DNA of 64,000 bases from NCBI RefSeq assembly GCF_033095865.1, contig NZ_AP019365.1, positions 316,001-380,000 of the forward strand. Reading direction: 5' to 3'. Position 1 is the first letter of the stretch. Each line of letters opens with the position of its first letter. The notes below the pieces were generated by a model. That model was not told where the DNA came from, did not search any database, and worked only from the letters and a program-made list of their open reading frames with translations. Source of the DNA: Pseudomonas sp. KU43P. Its GTDB lineage: Bacteria > Pseudomonadota > Gammaproteobacteria > Pseudomonadales > Pseudomonadaceae. This document shows positions 31,610-45,579 of the stretch, piece by piece. The position numbers were made by a program, and so were the translations under genes.

Positions 31610-32854
31610 TCAAGCTTTCTTCGGTTCAAGCCTGCTCAGGTGCAACGCCACCAGCAACGCCACCGTCAGCAAGCTGCCGATGAACAACCCGATGCCATTC
31701 CATCCCCAGTGATGCCAGAACATCCCGCCTGCCGTACCGGCCACGCTCGATCCCGCGTAATAGCAGAACAGGTACAGCGACGACGCCTGCCCCTTGGCCT
31801 TCAGCGCCCGCCGGCCAATCCAGCTACTGGCCACCGAATGCGCTCCAAAGAAGCCGAATGTGAATACCAGCATGCCGAGGATGATCAGCATCAACGGCGT
31901 GGCCAGTGTCATCAGCAAGCCGCCCGCCATCACCACGATACTGGCCCAGAACACCTTGCGCCGGCCCAGCTTGTCGGCCAGTGCTCCGACCTGCGCCGAA
32001 CTGTAGATACCCGACAGATAAACCACGGACAGCAACCCGACCAACGCCTGGTTCATGTGATAGGGGCCGGCCAGCAGGCGGTAGCCGATGTAGTTGAACA
32101 GCGTGACAAAGGCGCCCATCAGCAGGAAGGCTTCGAGGAACAGCCAGGGCAGGCCGGCGTCCTTGAAGTGCATGACGAAACCCTCCAGCAAATTGCGCGG
32201 CTTGAGCGACTGCGTGCGGAAGTTGCGTGACTCCGGCAGCACTTTCCAGAACACCAGTGCCGCCACCAGTGCCAGGCCGCCGATGATCAGCATTGCCGTG
32301 TGCCAGCTGACGAAGTCGATCAATACGCCAGTGATCAGGCGGCCGCTCATGCCGCCGATGGCATTGCCGCCGATGTACAGCCCCATGGCCAGGCCGATGT
32401 GCTGCGGGTGAATTTCTTCGCTCAGGTAGGTCATCGCCACGGCGGCCAGGCCGCTGAGCGACAGGCCGACCAGCGCCCGTGTGGCCAGTACCCACTCCCA
32501 GCTCGGCATGACGGCACTGACCATGGTCGACAGGGCCGCGCAGAGCAGAGCGAACACCATTACCGGCTTGCGCCCGATGCGGTCGGAGATCGGCCCGGTG
32601 ATCAGCAGCCCAAATGCCAGCATCGCGGTCGACACCGACAGCACCAGGCTACTTTGCGCGGCGTTGATCGAATACTCCTGGGACAGCAGCGGCATCATCG
32701 GCTGTACGCAATACAGCAGGGCGAACGTGGCAAAGCCGCCGCTGAACAGCGCCAGCACGGTTTTCATGAAGGCAGGGGTGCCTTTTTCGATCCAGATTTC
32801 GTTCAGCGGGGCAGGGTCGGGGTCGACGGGAAGGGGGGCTACAGCAGTTTTCAC
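31610..32854 (-). CDS. MFS transporter (YnfM-like efflux family)
   Basis: A protein of 414 residues with about 12 membrane helices. The MFS motif A after helix 2 reads GPISDRIGRKPVMV, with a weaker copy GALADKLGRRKVFW after helix 8. The GTG at 32854 follows an AGAGG site at a good distance; the in-frame ATG at 32887 lacks one, so the shorter form is chosen. It is divergent from the LysR gene, which is the likely regulator. The substrate cannot be inferred; related transporters export small metabolites or arabinose-like compounds. Confidence 0.88.
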   Translation of the reverse strand: MKTAVAPLPVDPDPAPLNEIWIEKGTPAFMKTVLALFSGGFATFALLYCVQPMMPLLSQEYSINAAQSSLVLSVSTAMLAFGLLITGPISDRIGRKPVMVFALLCAALSTMVSAVMPSWEWVLATRALVGLSLSGLAAVAMTYLSEEIHPQHIGLAMGLYIGGNAIGGMSGRLITGVLIDFVSWHTAMLIIGGLALVAALVFWKVLPESRNFRTQSLKPRNLLEGFVMHFKDAGLPWLFLEAFLLMGAFVTLFNYIGYRLLAGPYHMNQALVGLLSVVYLSGIYSSAQVGALADKLGRRKVFWASIVVMAGGLLMTLATPLMLIILGMLVFTFGFFGAHSVASSWIGRRALKAKGQASSLYLFCYYAGSSVAGTAGGMFWHHWGWNGIGLFIGSLLTVALLVALHLSRLEPKKA

Positions 32855-32895
32855 GGGTGGGTACCTCTGGGGCAATGAAAAAAGCATATAGCTGC

Positions 32896-32949
32896 CTAAT
32901 GATTAGATCCAATATATTGTTCGACCTATTTGAGAGGTTTTGCGACCTA
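32896..32949. promoter_or_regulatory. Divergent MFS/LysR regulatory region
   Basis: The 108-base gap between the MFS and lysR starts is AT-rich. It contains CTAATGATTAG (32896-32906, interrupted palindrome), CAATATATTG (32910-32919, perfect palindrome), and two CGACCTA repeats (32922-32928 and 32943-32949) 21 bases apart. These are candidate LysR recognition and activation sites. Confidence 0.5.
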
Positions 32950-32962
32950 GTTGGAGTTGACC

Positions 32963-33862
32963 ATGGAACTGCGCCACCTGCGTTACTTCATTGCCGTTGC
33001 CGAAGAACTGCACTTTGGTCGTGCAGCCCAGCAACTGGGCATTTCCCAGCCTCCCCTGAGCCAGCAGATCCAGGCACTGGAGCAGGAGCTGGGGGCGCGT
33101 CTGTTCGAGCGTACCAATCGTCGGGTGGAGCTGAGCGAGGCCGGCCGTCTGTTCCTCGATGAGGCGCGGCAGGTGCTGGCGCAGGTTGAGAAAGCAGCCG
33201 ATGTGGCACGCCGCGCGCAGTTGGGAGAGCTGGGCGAGATGAAGATTGGCTTCACCGCGTCGGCGCCTTTCACGTCGAAAATTCCCAAGGCAATCCATGC
33301 ATTTCGCCAGCGTTTTCCTGCCGTGCACCTGAACCTTCAGGAAATGAGCAGCCGTGACGTGGCTGACGGGGTTTTCGACGAGTCCATCGAAATCGGGCTG
33401 ATGCGGCCGATGCCGCTGCCAGAGGGCCTGATCGCCACCGAACTGTTTCGCGAGCCGCTGGTGGCAGTGATCAATGCCTCGCACCCGTTGGCCGAAGGTA
33501 CCGAACACGGCGTGCACATGGTCGCGCTGGCCCATGAACCCTTCGTGTTCTTTCCGCGCAGCTATGGCAGCGGTTTGCACGCGCAACTGCTGAGCCTGGC
33601 GCGCCAGGCGGGCTTCAGCCCACATTTCGCCCAGGAAGCGGGCGAGGCTATGACGATTATCGGGCTGGTGTCTGCAGGCCTCGGGGTATCGGTATTGCCG
33701 GCCTCGTTTCAGCGGATGCGCATCGAGGGCGTGGTCTATCGAACCTTGCTCGACGAGGGCGCCACCTCGGCCGTCTGGCTCGTGCAACGTGAGCGGGGTA
33801 GCTCGGCGATGGCCAAGGCATTCGCCGAGCTGGTGACCGACGCGACGTCTGCTGCTAGCTGA
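32963..33862 (+). CDS. LysR-family transcriptional regulator
   Basis: A protein of 299 residues. The N-terminal winged helix-turn-helix reads ELRHLRYFIAVAEELHFGRAAQQLGISQPPLSQQI.. (about 2-60), followed by the linker helix and a two-lobed ligand-binding domain from about residue 90. GGAG precedes the ATG. The closest recognisable subgroup is BenM/CatR-like by the RYFIAVAEELHF start, but the effector is unknown. It is divergent from the MFS gene. Its end overlaps the convergent lyase gene by eight bases. Confidence 0.93.
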   Translation: MELRHLRYFIAVAEELHFGRAAQQLGISQPPLSQQIQALEQELGARLFERTNRRVELSEAGRLFLDEARQVLAQVEKAADVARRAQLGELGEMKIGFTASAPFTSKIPKAIHAFRQRFPAVHLNLQEMSSRDVADGVFDESIEIGLMRPMPLPEGLIATELFREPLVAVINASHPLAEGTEHGVHMVALAHEPFVFFPRSYGSGLHAQLLSLARQAGFSPHFAQEAGEAMTIIGLVSAGLGVSVLPASFQRMRIEGVVYRTLLDEGATSAVWLVQRERGSSAMAKAFAELVTDATSAAS

Positions 33863-35396
33863 GGTGCAACGGCCAGTGCCGCTCACCGATGCGTCGCAGG
33901 CACAGGCGCAGGTCGTTTTCCAGGGCGCGGTCCTCGGTCACCGGGGCGAAGTCTTCGAGCAACGCTTCGTGCATCCGCGCCAGGGGTTGTGGCAATGCCC
34001 GGCTGCCTGGCTGGCGGCCGCGTAGCCAGACAGCCTGGTTGGCTGCCAGCAAGGTAGCTGCGGCGACTTGTTCGGTCAGTTCCAGTACCCGCAGGGCATC
34101 CCGCGCAGCGATGGTGCCCATGCTCACCTTGTCCTGGTTATGGCATTCGGTCGAGCGCGAGAACACGCTGGCGGGCATGGTTTGCTTGAGGGCTTCGGCG
34201 GTCCAGGCGCTGGCGCCGATCTGCACGGCCTTGAAGCCGTGATTGAGCATGGCTCGTTCGGCCTCGGCGCCCGACAGGTTGCTCGGCAGGCCGTGGTTGT
34301 AACGTACATCCACCAGCAACGCGAGCTGCCGGTCGAGCAGGTCGGCAACGTTGGCCACCAGGGTCTTCAGGCTGTCCATGGCGAAGGCGATATGGCCGCC
34401 GTAGAAGTGCCCACCATGCAACACGCGTTCGGCGTCGCCATCGATGATCGGGTTGTCGTTGGCGCTGTTGAGCTCGGTTTCGATGAAGCCCCGCAGCCAG
34501 CCCAGGCTGTCGGCCAGCACGCCCAGCACATGCGGCGCGCAGCGCAGCGAGTAGCGGTCCTGCAAGCGGTGCAGCGGGGGCAGCGGCGCGTCGATGGCCA
34601 GGTCCTGGCGTAGCCAGGCGGCAACCTGTGACTGACCTGGGTGGGGCTTGGCAGCGAACAGCCGTGCGTCGAAGTGTTCCGGGTTACCCTGCAGGCCGAT
34701 GACATTCAGGGCGGTGATGCGCGTGGCCAGCTTGAGCAGGTAGTCGGCCCGGGCGAAGGCCAGGCAGGCCAGGCCGGTCATCACCGCCGTACCGTTCATC
34801 AACGCCAGTGCTTCCTTGGGACGCAGCACAAGGGGCTGCCAGCCCAGCTCCTGGTGCACGTCGGCACTGCTGCGGCGCACACCCTGGTACAGCACTTCGC
34901 GCTCACCGGCCAAGGCGGCGGCAACGTATGACAGGGGTGTCAGGTCTCCGCTGGCGCCCACCGAGCCCTCCTCGGGGATCAACGGCAGGATGTCGTGGGC
35001 CAGAAAGTCGCGCAGGCGCTCCAGCAACAGCCGGCGTACGCCCGAGACACCATGGCTGAGTGAGCGCAGGCGGGCCGCCAGCACCGCGCGGGTGGCCGTG
35101 GCGTCGAGCAGGCGCCCGAGGCCACAGCCGTGGAAGGTGTAGAGATGGCGCGGCAGGGCTTCGACATGCTCCAGCGGCACGGCCACCACGCAGGAGTCAC
35201 CGTAGCCGGTAGTGACGCCATAGATCACGCCTTCCTTGTCCAGCAAGCTGTCGAGAAAGCGTGCGCCGCGGTCGATGTAGGCGCGGTACCCGCTGTCGTC
35301 CTGCAGGCAAGGCGTGGCGCGACGCTCGGCCAGGGCCAGAACGTCTTCAATCGCCAGCTGCGATTGGCCAAAGGTTACAGCCGGGTGCATCGTCAT
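33855..35396 (-). CDS. MIO-dependent aromatic amino-acid ammonia-lyase (HAL/PAL/TAL family)
   Basis: A protein of 513 residues. The Ala148-Ser149-Gly150 tripeptide in [10 protein letters not shown] cyclises to the MIO cofactor. Tyr65 in GVTTGYG is the catalytic tyrosine. Later motifs include [18 protein letters not shown] and [16 protein letters not shown]. The enzyme releases ammonia from an aromatic amino acid to give the 2,3-unsaturated acid. The selectivity pair is Phe88-His89, neither the Ser-His of histidine lyases nor the His-Leu of tyrosine lyases, so the substrate is open. No hut genes are nearby. ATG 35396 follows GGGAAG; ATG 35390 is an alternative. Confidence 0.85.
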   Translation of the reverse strand: MTMHPAVTFGQSQLAIEDVLALAERRATPCLQDDSGYRAYIDRGARFLDSLLDKEGVIYGVTTGYGDSCVVAVPLEHVEALPRHLYTFHGCGLGRLLDATATRAVLAARLRSLSHGVSGVRRLLLERLRDFLAHDILPLIPEEGSVGASGDLTPLSYVAAALAGEREVLYQGVRRSSADVHQELGWQPLVLRPKEALALMNGTAVMTGLACLAFARADYLLKLATRITALNVIGLQGNPEHFDARLFAAKPHPGQSQVAAWLRQDLAIDAPLPPLHRLQDRYSLRCAPHVLGVLADSLGWLRGFIETELNSANDNPIIDGDAERVLHGGHFYGGHIAFAMDSLKTLVANVADLLDRQLALLVDVRYNHGLPSNLSGAEAERAMLNHGFKAVQIGASAWTAEALKQTMPASVFSRSTECHNQDKVSMGTIAARDALRVLELTEQVAAATLLAANQAVWLRGRQPGSRALPQPLARMHEALLEDFAPVTEDRALENDLRLCLRRIGERHWPLHLS

Positions 35397-35529
35397 CGGT
35401 CTTCCCTGGAGTGTGGCGAAGGTTTTCGCGGGGCAGGGTAGCGCTGCCGTCGGCGCCCGGCAAATGCCGCTGGCCATTGCCGCCGCGTCGCCACATACTC
35501 GGTCATTCGTTGATACACGGAGGTCTCTC

Positions 35530-36303
35530 ATGCGGCGCGTGGTGTTCAATCAGAAAGGTGGCGTGGGCAAGTCGAGCATCGCTTGCAACTTGGCGGCAGT
35601 GAGCGCCAGCGAAGGCTATCGGACCCTGCTGATCGACCTGGATGCCCAGGCCAACTCGACTCAGTACCTGACCGGTCTCACGGGTGACGACATTCCCATG
35701 GGCATCGCCGATTTCTTCAAGCAGAGCCTGTCCAGCGGGCCGTTCAGCAAGAAGAACAAGGTCGATATCTACGAAACTCCCTTCGACAACCTGCATGTGG
35801 TCACCGCCACGGCGGAATTGGCAGACCTGCAGCCTAAGCTTGAGGCCAAGCACAAGATCAACAAGCTGCGTAAGTTACTCGACGAGCTGGACGAGGATTA
35901 CGAGCGGATCTACATCGATACCCCGCCGGCGTTGAACTTCTATGCAGTTTCTGCGCTTATCGCCGCTGATCGTGTGCTTATCCCCTTCGACTGTGACAGC
36001 TTTTCGCGCCAGGCGCTGTATGGCCTGCTGGCGGAAATCGAAGAGCTCAAGGACGACCACAACGAGGACTTGATGGTCGAAGGCATCGTGGTCAACCAGT
36101 TCCAGTCCCGCGCCAGCCTGCCCCAGCAGATGCTCGACGAGCTGCTGGCCGAAGGCTTGCCGGTGCTACCGGTGTACCTGGGTAGCTCGGTGAAGATGCG
36201 CGAGTCGCACCACGCCAGCCTGCCGCTGATCCACCTGGAGCCACGGCACAAGCTGACCCAGCAATTTGTCGAGTTGCACTCGCTATTGGAAGAAAACGGC
36301 TAA
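35530..36303 (+). CDS. ParA-family ATPase, orphan
   Basis: A protein of 257 residues with the deviant Walker A KGGVGKSS (9-16), DLDAQANST (switch), and [16 protein letters not shown] (Walker B region). No ParB, centromere-like repeat or chemotaxis gene is adjacent. It is therefore a solo ParA/MinD-type positioning ATPase rather than the chromosomal segregation pair. GGAGG precedes the ATG. Its stop overlaps the convergent trxC stop by four bases. The cargo is unknown. Confidence 0.88.
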   Translation: MRRVVFNQKGGVGKSSIACNLAAVSASEGYRTLLIDLDAQANSTQYLTGLTGDDIPMGIADFFKQSLSSGPFSKKNKVDIYETPFDNLHVVTATAELADLQPKLEAKHKINKLRKLLDELDEDYERIYIDTPPALNFYAVSALIAADRVLIPFDCDSFSRQALYGLLAEIEELKDDHNEDLMVEGIVVNQFQSRASLPQQMLDELLAEGLPVLPVYLGSSVKMRESHHASLPLIHLEPRHKLTQQFVELHSLLEENG

Positions 36304-36734
36304 ATCCCCTGACTACGTAACCACTCCAGCAACGACTGGAGTGGAAACGCTCCGGCCTGGCGGCTGATTTCGCGGCCGCTCTTGAACAGGATCAGGCTGG
36401 GGATCGAGCGGATGCCCAGCTGCCCGGCCAGGTTGCGGTTGGCTTCGCTGTCGAGCTTGGCCAGGCGGCACCGGCCGCTGAGCTGGCGGGCGGCCTGTTC
36501 GAAGGTGGGTGCGAAGGACTTGCATGGGCCGCACCAGTCGGCCCAGACATCGACCAGCAGGGGCAGGTCGCCTTTGATCTGGCTGGCGTAGCTGCTTTCG
36601 TTGAGGTCGAACGGTTTGCCGAGCAGTACATCCTGTTTGCAGCGGCCGCATTTCGGGGTATCGCCCAGGCGTTCGGCGGGCAGGCGGTTGAGTCCGTTGC
36701 AGTGGGGGCAGGGGATCAGCAGTGGGTCGGTCAT
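36300..36734 (-). CDS. trxC: Thioredoxin 2
   Basis: A protein of 144 residues. An N-terminal zinc ribbon (Cys9, Cys12, Cys29, Cys32) precedes the thioredoxin fold with the active-site WCGPC (Cys68, Cys71). The zinc site separates TrxC from TrxA; TrxC is often oxidative-stress responsive. A cytoplasmic disulfide reductase. AAGGAG precedes the ATG. A longer open frame upstream runs into a REP element and is not used. Confidence 0.96.
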   Translation of the reverse strand: MTDPLLIPCPHCNGLNRLPAERLGDTPKCGRCKQDVLLGKPFDLNESSYASQIKGDLPLLVDVWADWCGPCKSFAPTFEQAARQLSGRCRLAKLDSEANRNLAGQLGIRSIPSLILFKSGREISRQAGAFPLQSLLEWLRSQGI

Positions 36735-36763
36735 GTCGTCTCCTTGAGGTGTTTGTTCGGGCC

Positions 36764-36836
36764 CTATCGCTGGCAAGCCAGCGCCCACAAGGGGGGCACT
36801 GCTGCTCTCTGTGGGAGCCGGCTGGCCGGCGATGAG
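36764..36836. repeat. Divergent REP pair
   Basis: TATCGCTGGCAAGCCAGCGCCCACA (left) and GTGGGAGCCGGCTGGCCGGC (right). The left copy has changed bases, yet its central stem GCTGGC/GCCAGC stays self-complementary, which implies compensatory change. Between selO and trxC. Confidence 0.8.
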
Positions 36837-36838
36837 GG

Positions 36839-38332
<1,494 letters not shown>

Positions 38333-38341
38333 CTAGGCGGC

Positions 38342-38410
38342 CCATCGCCGGCAAGCCGGCTCCCACAAGGTTCAGCGCAGTCCCTGTAGGAGCCGGCTTG
38401 CCGGCGATCG
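38342..38410. repeat. REP pair (inverted, P. putida type)
   Basis: CATCGCCGGCAAGCCGGCTC.. (38342-38368) with its inverse (38384-38410, one change, GTAGGAGCC). Located between mscK and selO. Confidence 0.9.
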
Positions 38411-38460
38411 AGGGCAAAGCCCTCGCCAGCATTCTGGCGGTCATGCCCGTTGGAGTCCAC

Positions 38461-41769
<3,309 letters not shown>

Positions 41770-41804
41770 AGGCAGACTACTTGTGGATCAGGCGAAATCG
41801 GAGT

Positions 41805-43547
41805 TTAGAGGAACAATCCTGGTCCGGGTCGCGTTCCTTCGGGGAATCTGACGCCGACTTTCTGGATCTTGTTCCCGTCCATGGTCGCGACGGTCCAGAT
41901 CGTGCCATGCCATTCGACCTGGTCGCCCACTACTGGAGCGCCTCCGACCTTTTGTCGGATGAACTGCGCCAGTGGCATTTTTGCGTCCAGGCCGTCGAGT
42001 TTCAGGCCATAAAGTGCGGCCACCGCACCCAGTTCGGCATCGCCTTCGAGCACGAAGTCGCCGAAGAAGCGTAAGTCGAGGCCGCGTTGCGGCGCCTGGC
42101 TGAACAGCTTGCCCAGGGCCGGAAGGTTATGTTCGTGGCCGATCACGCAGAGCATATCGCCGACTTCCAGCACGGTACTGCCCGAGGGGTGCAGCAGTTG
42201 TTCGTTACGGAACAGGGCGGCGATGCGCGTGCCTTCGGGCATCTTCAGTTCGCGCAGGGCGGCGCCGATGCACCACTTTTCCGCGCCCAGCCGATAGACG
42301 AACAGCTCCCACTCGCTGGTGACGTGCACCTCCAGTGCGGAGCGCGAGATGGGCGCTGGATCAGGCGGCACCGTCACCTTCAGCAGCTTGGCCATCCACG
42401 GCAGGCTGGTGCCCTGCACCAGCAGCGATACCAGCACGATGAAGAACGCCAGGTTGAAGAACAGCTGCGCATCCGGCAGCCCGGCCATCAGCGGAAACAC
42501 CGCCAGGATGATCGGTACCGCACCGCGCAGGCCGACCCAGGAGATGAAGCCCTTCTCACGGCCATGGAAGGCCTTGAACGGCAACAGCGCGGCGACCACC
42601 GACAGCGGCCGTGCCACCAGGATCATCCACAGCGCCAGGCCCAGTGCCGGCAAGGCGATCGGCAGCAGGTCATGGGGGGTGACCAGCAGCCCCAGCACCA
42701 GGAACATGCCGATCTGCGCCAGCCAGGCCATGCCGTCGAGCATGTGCAGGATGCCGTGGCGGCTGCGGATCGGCTTGTTGCCCAGCACCAGGCCGCACAG
42801 GTACACGGCGAGGAAGCCGCTGCCGTGCAGGGCGTTGGTCAGCGAGAACACCACCAGGCCACCGGCCACCACGAGAATCGGGTACAGGCCGCCGGCCAGG
42901 TTGATCCGGTTGACCAGTTGCAGCATCAGCCAGCCACCGCCCAGGCCCAGCAGGCCACCGATGCCGAATTCGCGCAGCAGGTGGGTCAGCAGGCTCCAGT
43001 GCAGGCCGGTCTGGCCGCTGGCGATCATGTCGATCAGGGTGACGGTGAGGAACACCGCCATCGGGTCGTTGCTGCCCGACTCGATTTCCAGGGTGGCGGT
43101 GACCCGCTCGTTCAGGCCCTTGCCGCCGAGCAGCGAGAACACTGCGGCGGCGTCGGTGGAGCCGACGATGGCGCCGATCAGCAAGCCCTGGATCAGGCTC
43201 AGGTTGAACAGCCAGGCCGCGACCAGGCCGGTCAGCGCCGTGGTGATCATCACGCCGACGGTGGCCAGCGACAGGGCGGGCCACAGTGCCACGCGGAAGC
43301 TCGCCACCCGCGTGCGCAAACCACCGTCGAGCAGGATTACCGCCAGTGCCAGGTTGCCTACCAGGTAGGCGGTCGGGTAGTTGTTGAAGATGATGCCGCC
43401 ACCATCGACACCGGCGACCATGCCGACGGCGAGGATGATGACCAGGATAGGGATGCCCAGGCGCGAAGAAAGCGAGCTGACCAGGATGCTTGCGCCCACC
43501 AGCAATGCGCCGATCAAGAACAGGCTGTTGATGGTGCTGGCATCCAA
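41805..43547 (-). CDS. nhaP2: Potassium/proton antiporter NhaP2 (CvrA)
   Basis: A protein of 580 residues with about 13 membrane helices and the CPA1 core ([27 protein letters not shown]). A TrkA-C regulatory domain (about 405-485, [18 protein letters not shown]..) and a transporter-associated domain near the end ([15 protein letters not shown]) follow. It exports potassium in exchange for protons. The TTG start at 43547 gives the family N-terminus [16 protein letters not shown] and follows GGAG; upstream in-frame ATG/GTG codons would add an unconserved tail. It is paired with mscK. Confidence 0.93.
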   Translation of the reverse strand: MDASTINSLFLIGALLVGASILVSSLSSRLGIPILVIILAVGMVAGVDGGGIIFNNYPTAYLVGNLALAVILLDGGLRTRVASFRVALWPALSLATVGVMITTALTGLVAAWLFNLSLIQGLLIGAIVGSTDAAAVFSLLGGKGLNERVTATLEIESGSNDPMAVFLTVTLIDMIASGQTGLHWSLLTHLLREFGIGGLLGLGGGWLMLQLVNRINLAGGLYPILVVAGGLVVFSLTNALHGSGFLAVYLCGLVLGNKPIRSRHGILHMLDGMAWLAQIGMFLVLGLLVTPHDLLPIALPALGLALWMILVARPLSVVAALLPFKAFHGREKGFISWVGLRGAVPIILAVFPLMAGLPDAQLFFNLAFFIVLVSLLVQGTSLPWMAKLLKVTVPPDPAPISRSALEVHVTSEWELFVYRLGAEKWCIGAALRELKMPEGTRIAALFRNEQLLHPSGSTVLEVGDMLCVIGHEHNLPALGKLFSQAPQRGLDLRFFGDFVLEGDAELGAVAALYGLKLDGLDAKMPLAQFIRQKVGGAPVVGDQVEWHGTIWTVATMDGNKIQKVGVRFPEGTRPGPGLFL

Positions 43548-43667
43548 AGGCAGGTACTCCGGGACATCGCGGGGTGAGGGGACTTGCGAGAATGAACTAG
43601 CAGGTCGCGTGCCAATCGATTCTAACCTGATGAATTGGCAGGCTGTAAAGCGTTTCTGCAGATGTGC

Positions 43668-43693
43668 AAAAGGCACCCGGGTGGGTGCCTTTT
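43668..43693 (-). terminator. Bidirectional-looking intrinsic terminator after betA
   Basis: AAAAGGCACCC (43668-43678) pairs perfectly with GGGTGCCTTTT (43683-43693) over a four-base loop. On the minus strand it ends in four T, after betA and before nhaP2. Confidence 0.8.
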
Positions 43694-43715
43694 CAGGTGT
43701 TGCCTGGCTGGGCCT

Positions 43716-43799
43716 CATCGCCGGCAAGCCGGCTCCCACAGGATGATCACAGGCCTGAGGGCTGCGCTGTACCTGTGGGAGCCGGCTTGCCGACGATAG
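43716..43799. repeat. REP pair (inverted, P. putida type)
   Basis: CATCGCCGGCAAGCCGGCTC.. (43716-43741) and its inverse (43772-43799), with a 30-base spacer, directly after the betA stop. Confidence 0.9.
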
Positions 43800-43805
43800 T
43801 GCCGG

Positions 43806-45503
43806 TCAGCCCTGCTTCACTTCCCGCATCGGCTTGCCTTTAACCGGTGCACCGCCAGCCACGTAATACTTGGCAGTGCTGCGCGCCAGCGGCTTGCGGC
43901 CACGGATCTTGTCCGAGATTTTCTCGGCGATCATGATCGTGGTGGCGTTGAGGTTGCCGGTGATGATGATCGGCATGATCGATGCATCGACCACACGCAG
44001 GCCTTTCATGCCATGCACGCGGCCTTCGTTGTCGACCACCGCCATGTCGTCGGTGCCCATCTTGCACGAGCAGGACGGGTGGAAGGCAGTTTCGGCGTGT
44101 TCGCGGATGAACTTGTCCAACTCTTCATCGGTTTGCACGTGTTCGCCCGGGCTGATCTCGCGGCCACGGTACGGGTCCAGCGCGGGCTGGGCCATGATCT
44201 CGCGGGTCAGGCGGATGCCGTCGCGGAATTCCTGCCAGTCCTGCTCGGTCGCCATGTAGTTGAACAGGATGCTCGGGTGCTGGCGCGGATCCTTGGACTT
44301 GGCCTGGATGCGGCCGCGGCTAGGCGAGCGCATCGAGCCCATGTGTGCCTGGAAGCCGTGTTCCTTCACGCCGTTGGAGCCGTTGTAGTTGATGGCCACC
44401 GGCAGGAAGTGATACTGGATATTCGGCCACTCGAACTCAGGGCGGGTGCGGATGAAGCCACCGGCCTCGAACTGGTTGCTGGCGCCGATGCCGGTGCCTT
44501 TGAACATCCACTCGGCACCGATGGCCGGCTGGTTCCACCACAGCAGCGAGGGGTACAGCGACACCGGTTGAGTGCAGGCGTACTGCAGGTACAGCTCAAG
44601 GTGGTCCTGCAGGTTCTCGCCGACGCCTGGCAGGTCGTGCACCACCGGGATGTCCAGGCTTTCCAGCAGGGCGCGCGGGCCGACGCCGGAGCGCTGCAGC
44701 AGTTGCGGCGAGGCGATCGCGCCGGAGCTGACGATGACTTCTTTGCGGGCGCGGGCTTCGACACGCTCTTCGCTGTCGCCGACCAGGTAGGTCACGCCAA
44801 CGGCGCGCTTGCCGTCGAACAGCACGCGGTCGCTCAGGGCGTGGGTGACGATGGTCAGGTTCGGGCGCTTCTTGGACTGGTCCAGGTAGCCACGGGCGGT
44901 GCTGGAGCGACGACCCTGCTTGGTCACGGTACGGTCCATCGGACCGAAGCCTTCCTGCTGGTAACCGTTGAGGTCTTCGGTGCGCGGGTAACCGGCCTGC
45001 ACGCCGGCTTCGACCATGGCGTGGAACAGTGGGTTGTTGCCGGCCTTGGGCGTGGTCACGCTGACCGGGCCTTCGCCACCGTGGTAGTCGTTCGGGCCGA
45101 TGTCACGGGTTTCAGCTTTTCTGAAATAGGGCAGGCAGTCCAAGTACGTCCAGTCTTCCAGGCCTGGCAGTTTCGCCCAGCCGTCGAAGTCCATGGCGTT
45201 ACCACGGATGTAGCACATGCCGTTGATCAGCGACGAACCACCCAGGCCCTTTCCACGGCCGCACTCCATGCGGCGGCCGTCCATGTGCGGCTCCGGGTCG
45301 GTTTCGTAGGCCCAGTTGTAGCGACGGCCCTGCAGCGGGAAGGCCAGGGCGGCCGGCATCTGGGTGCGGAAGTCGAAACGGTAGTCGGGGCCACCGGCTT
45401 CCAGCAGCAGGACGGTGACGCCGGCGTCTTCGGTCAGGCGGGTGGCCAGGGTGTTACCGGCGGAGCCTGCTCCGACGATGATGTAATCGAATTCTTGGGA
45501 CAT
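43806..45503 (-). CDS. betA: Choline dehydrogenase
   Basis: A membrane-associated GMC-family flavoenzyme of 565 residues that oxidises choline to betaine aldehyde. [17 protein letters not shown] (about 5-21) is the FAD loop; [15 protein letters not shown] and [17 protein letters not shown] are GMC signatures 1 and 2. The C-terminal HPSCSCKMG carries the catalytic His, and [13 protein letters not shown] closes the FAD site. It is the last gene of betI-betB-betA. A perfect hairpin lies in the 76-base gap upstream. Confidence 0.97.
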   Translation of the reverse strand: MSQEFDYIIVGAGSAGNTLATRLTEDAGVTVLLLEAGGPDYRFDFRTQMPAALAFPLQGRRYNWAYETDPEPHMDGRRMECGRGKGLGGSSLINGMCYIRGNAMDFDGWAKLPGLEDWTYLDCLPYFRKAETRDIGPNDYHGGEGPVSVTTPKAGNNPLFHAMVEAGVQAGYPRTEDLNGYQQEGFGPMDRTVTKQGRRSSTARGYLDQSKKRPNLTIVTHALSDRVLFDGKRAVGVTYLVGDSEERVEARARKEVIVSSGAIASPQLLQRSGVGPRALLESLDIPVVHDLPGVGENLQDHLELYLQYACTQPVSLYPSLLWWNQPAIGAEWMFKGTGIGASNQFEAGGFIRTRPEFEWPNIQYHFLPVAINYNGSNGVKEHGFQAHMGSMRSPSRGRIQAKSKDPRQHPSILFNYMATEQDWQEFRDGIRLTREIMAQPALDPYRGREISPGEHVQTDEELDKFIREHAETAFHPSCSCKMGTDDMAVVDNEGRVHGMKGLRVVDASIMPIIITGNLNATTIMIAEKISDKIRGRKPLARSTAKYYVAGGAPVKGKPMREVKQG

Positions 45504-45540
45504 GAAAAGTACCCTCGTTGGCGGTGATCAGGGAGCGGAA

Positions 45541-45566
45541 ACGCCCGTGCGCGGTGGCACGGGCGT
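45541..45566 (-). other. Hairpin between betB and betA
   Basis: ACGCCCGTGC (45541-45550) and GCACGGGCGT (45557-45566) form a perfect 10-bp stem with a six-base loop, without a T-run. It may stabilise the betB mRNA or attenuate betA. Confidence 0.45.
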
Positions 45567-45579
45567 GGCTAGACAAGGC

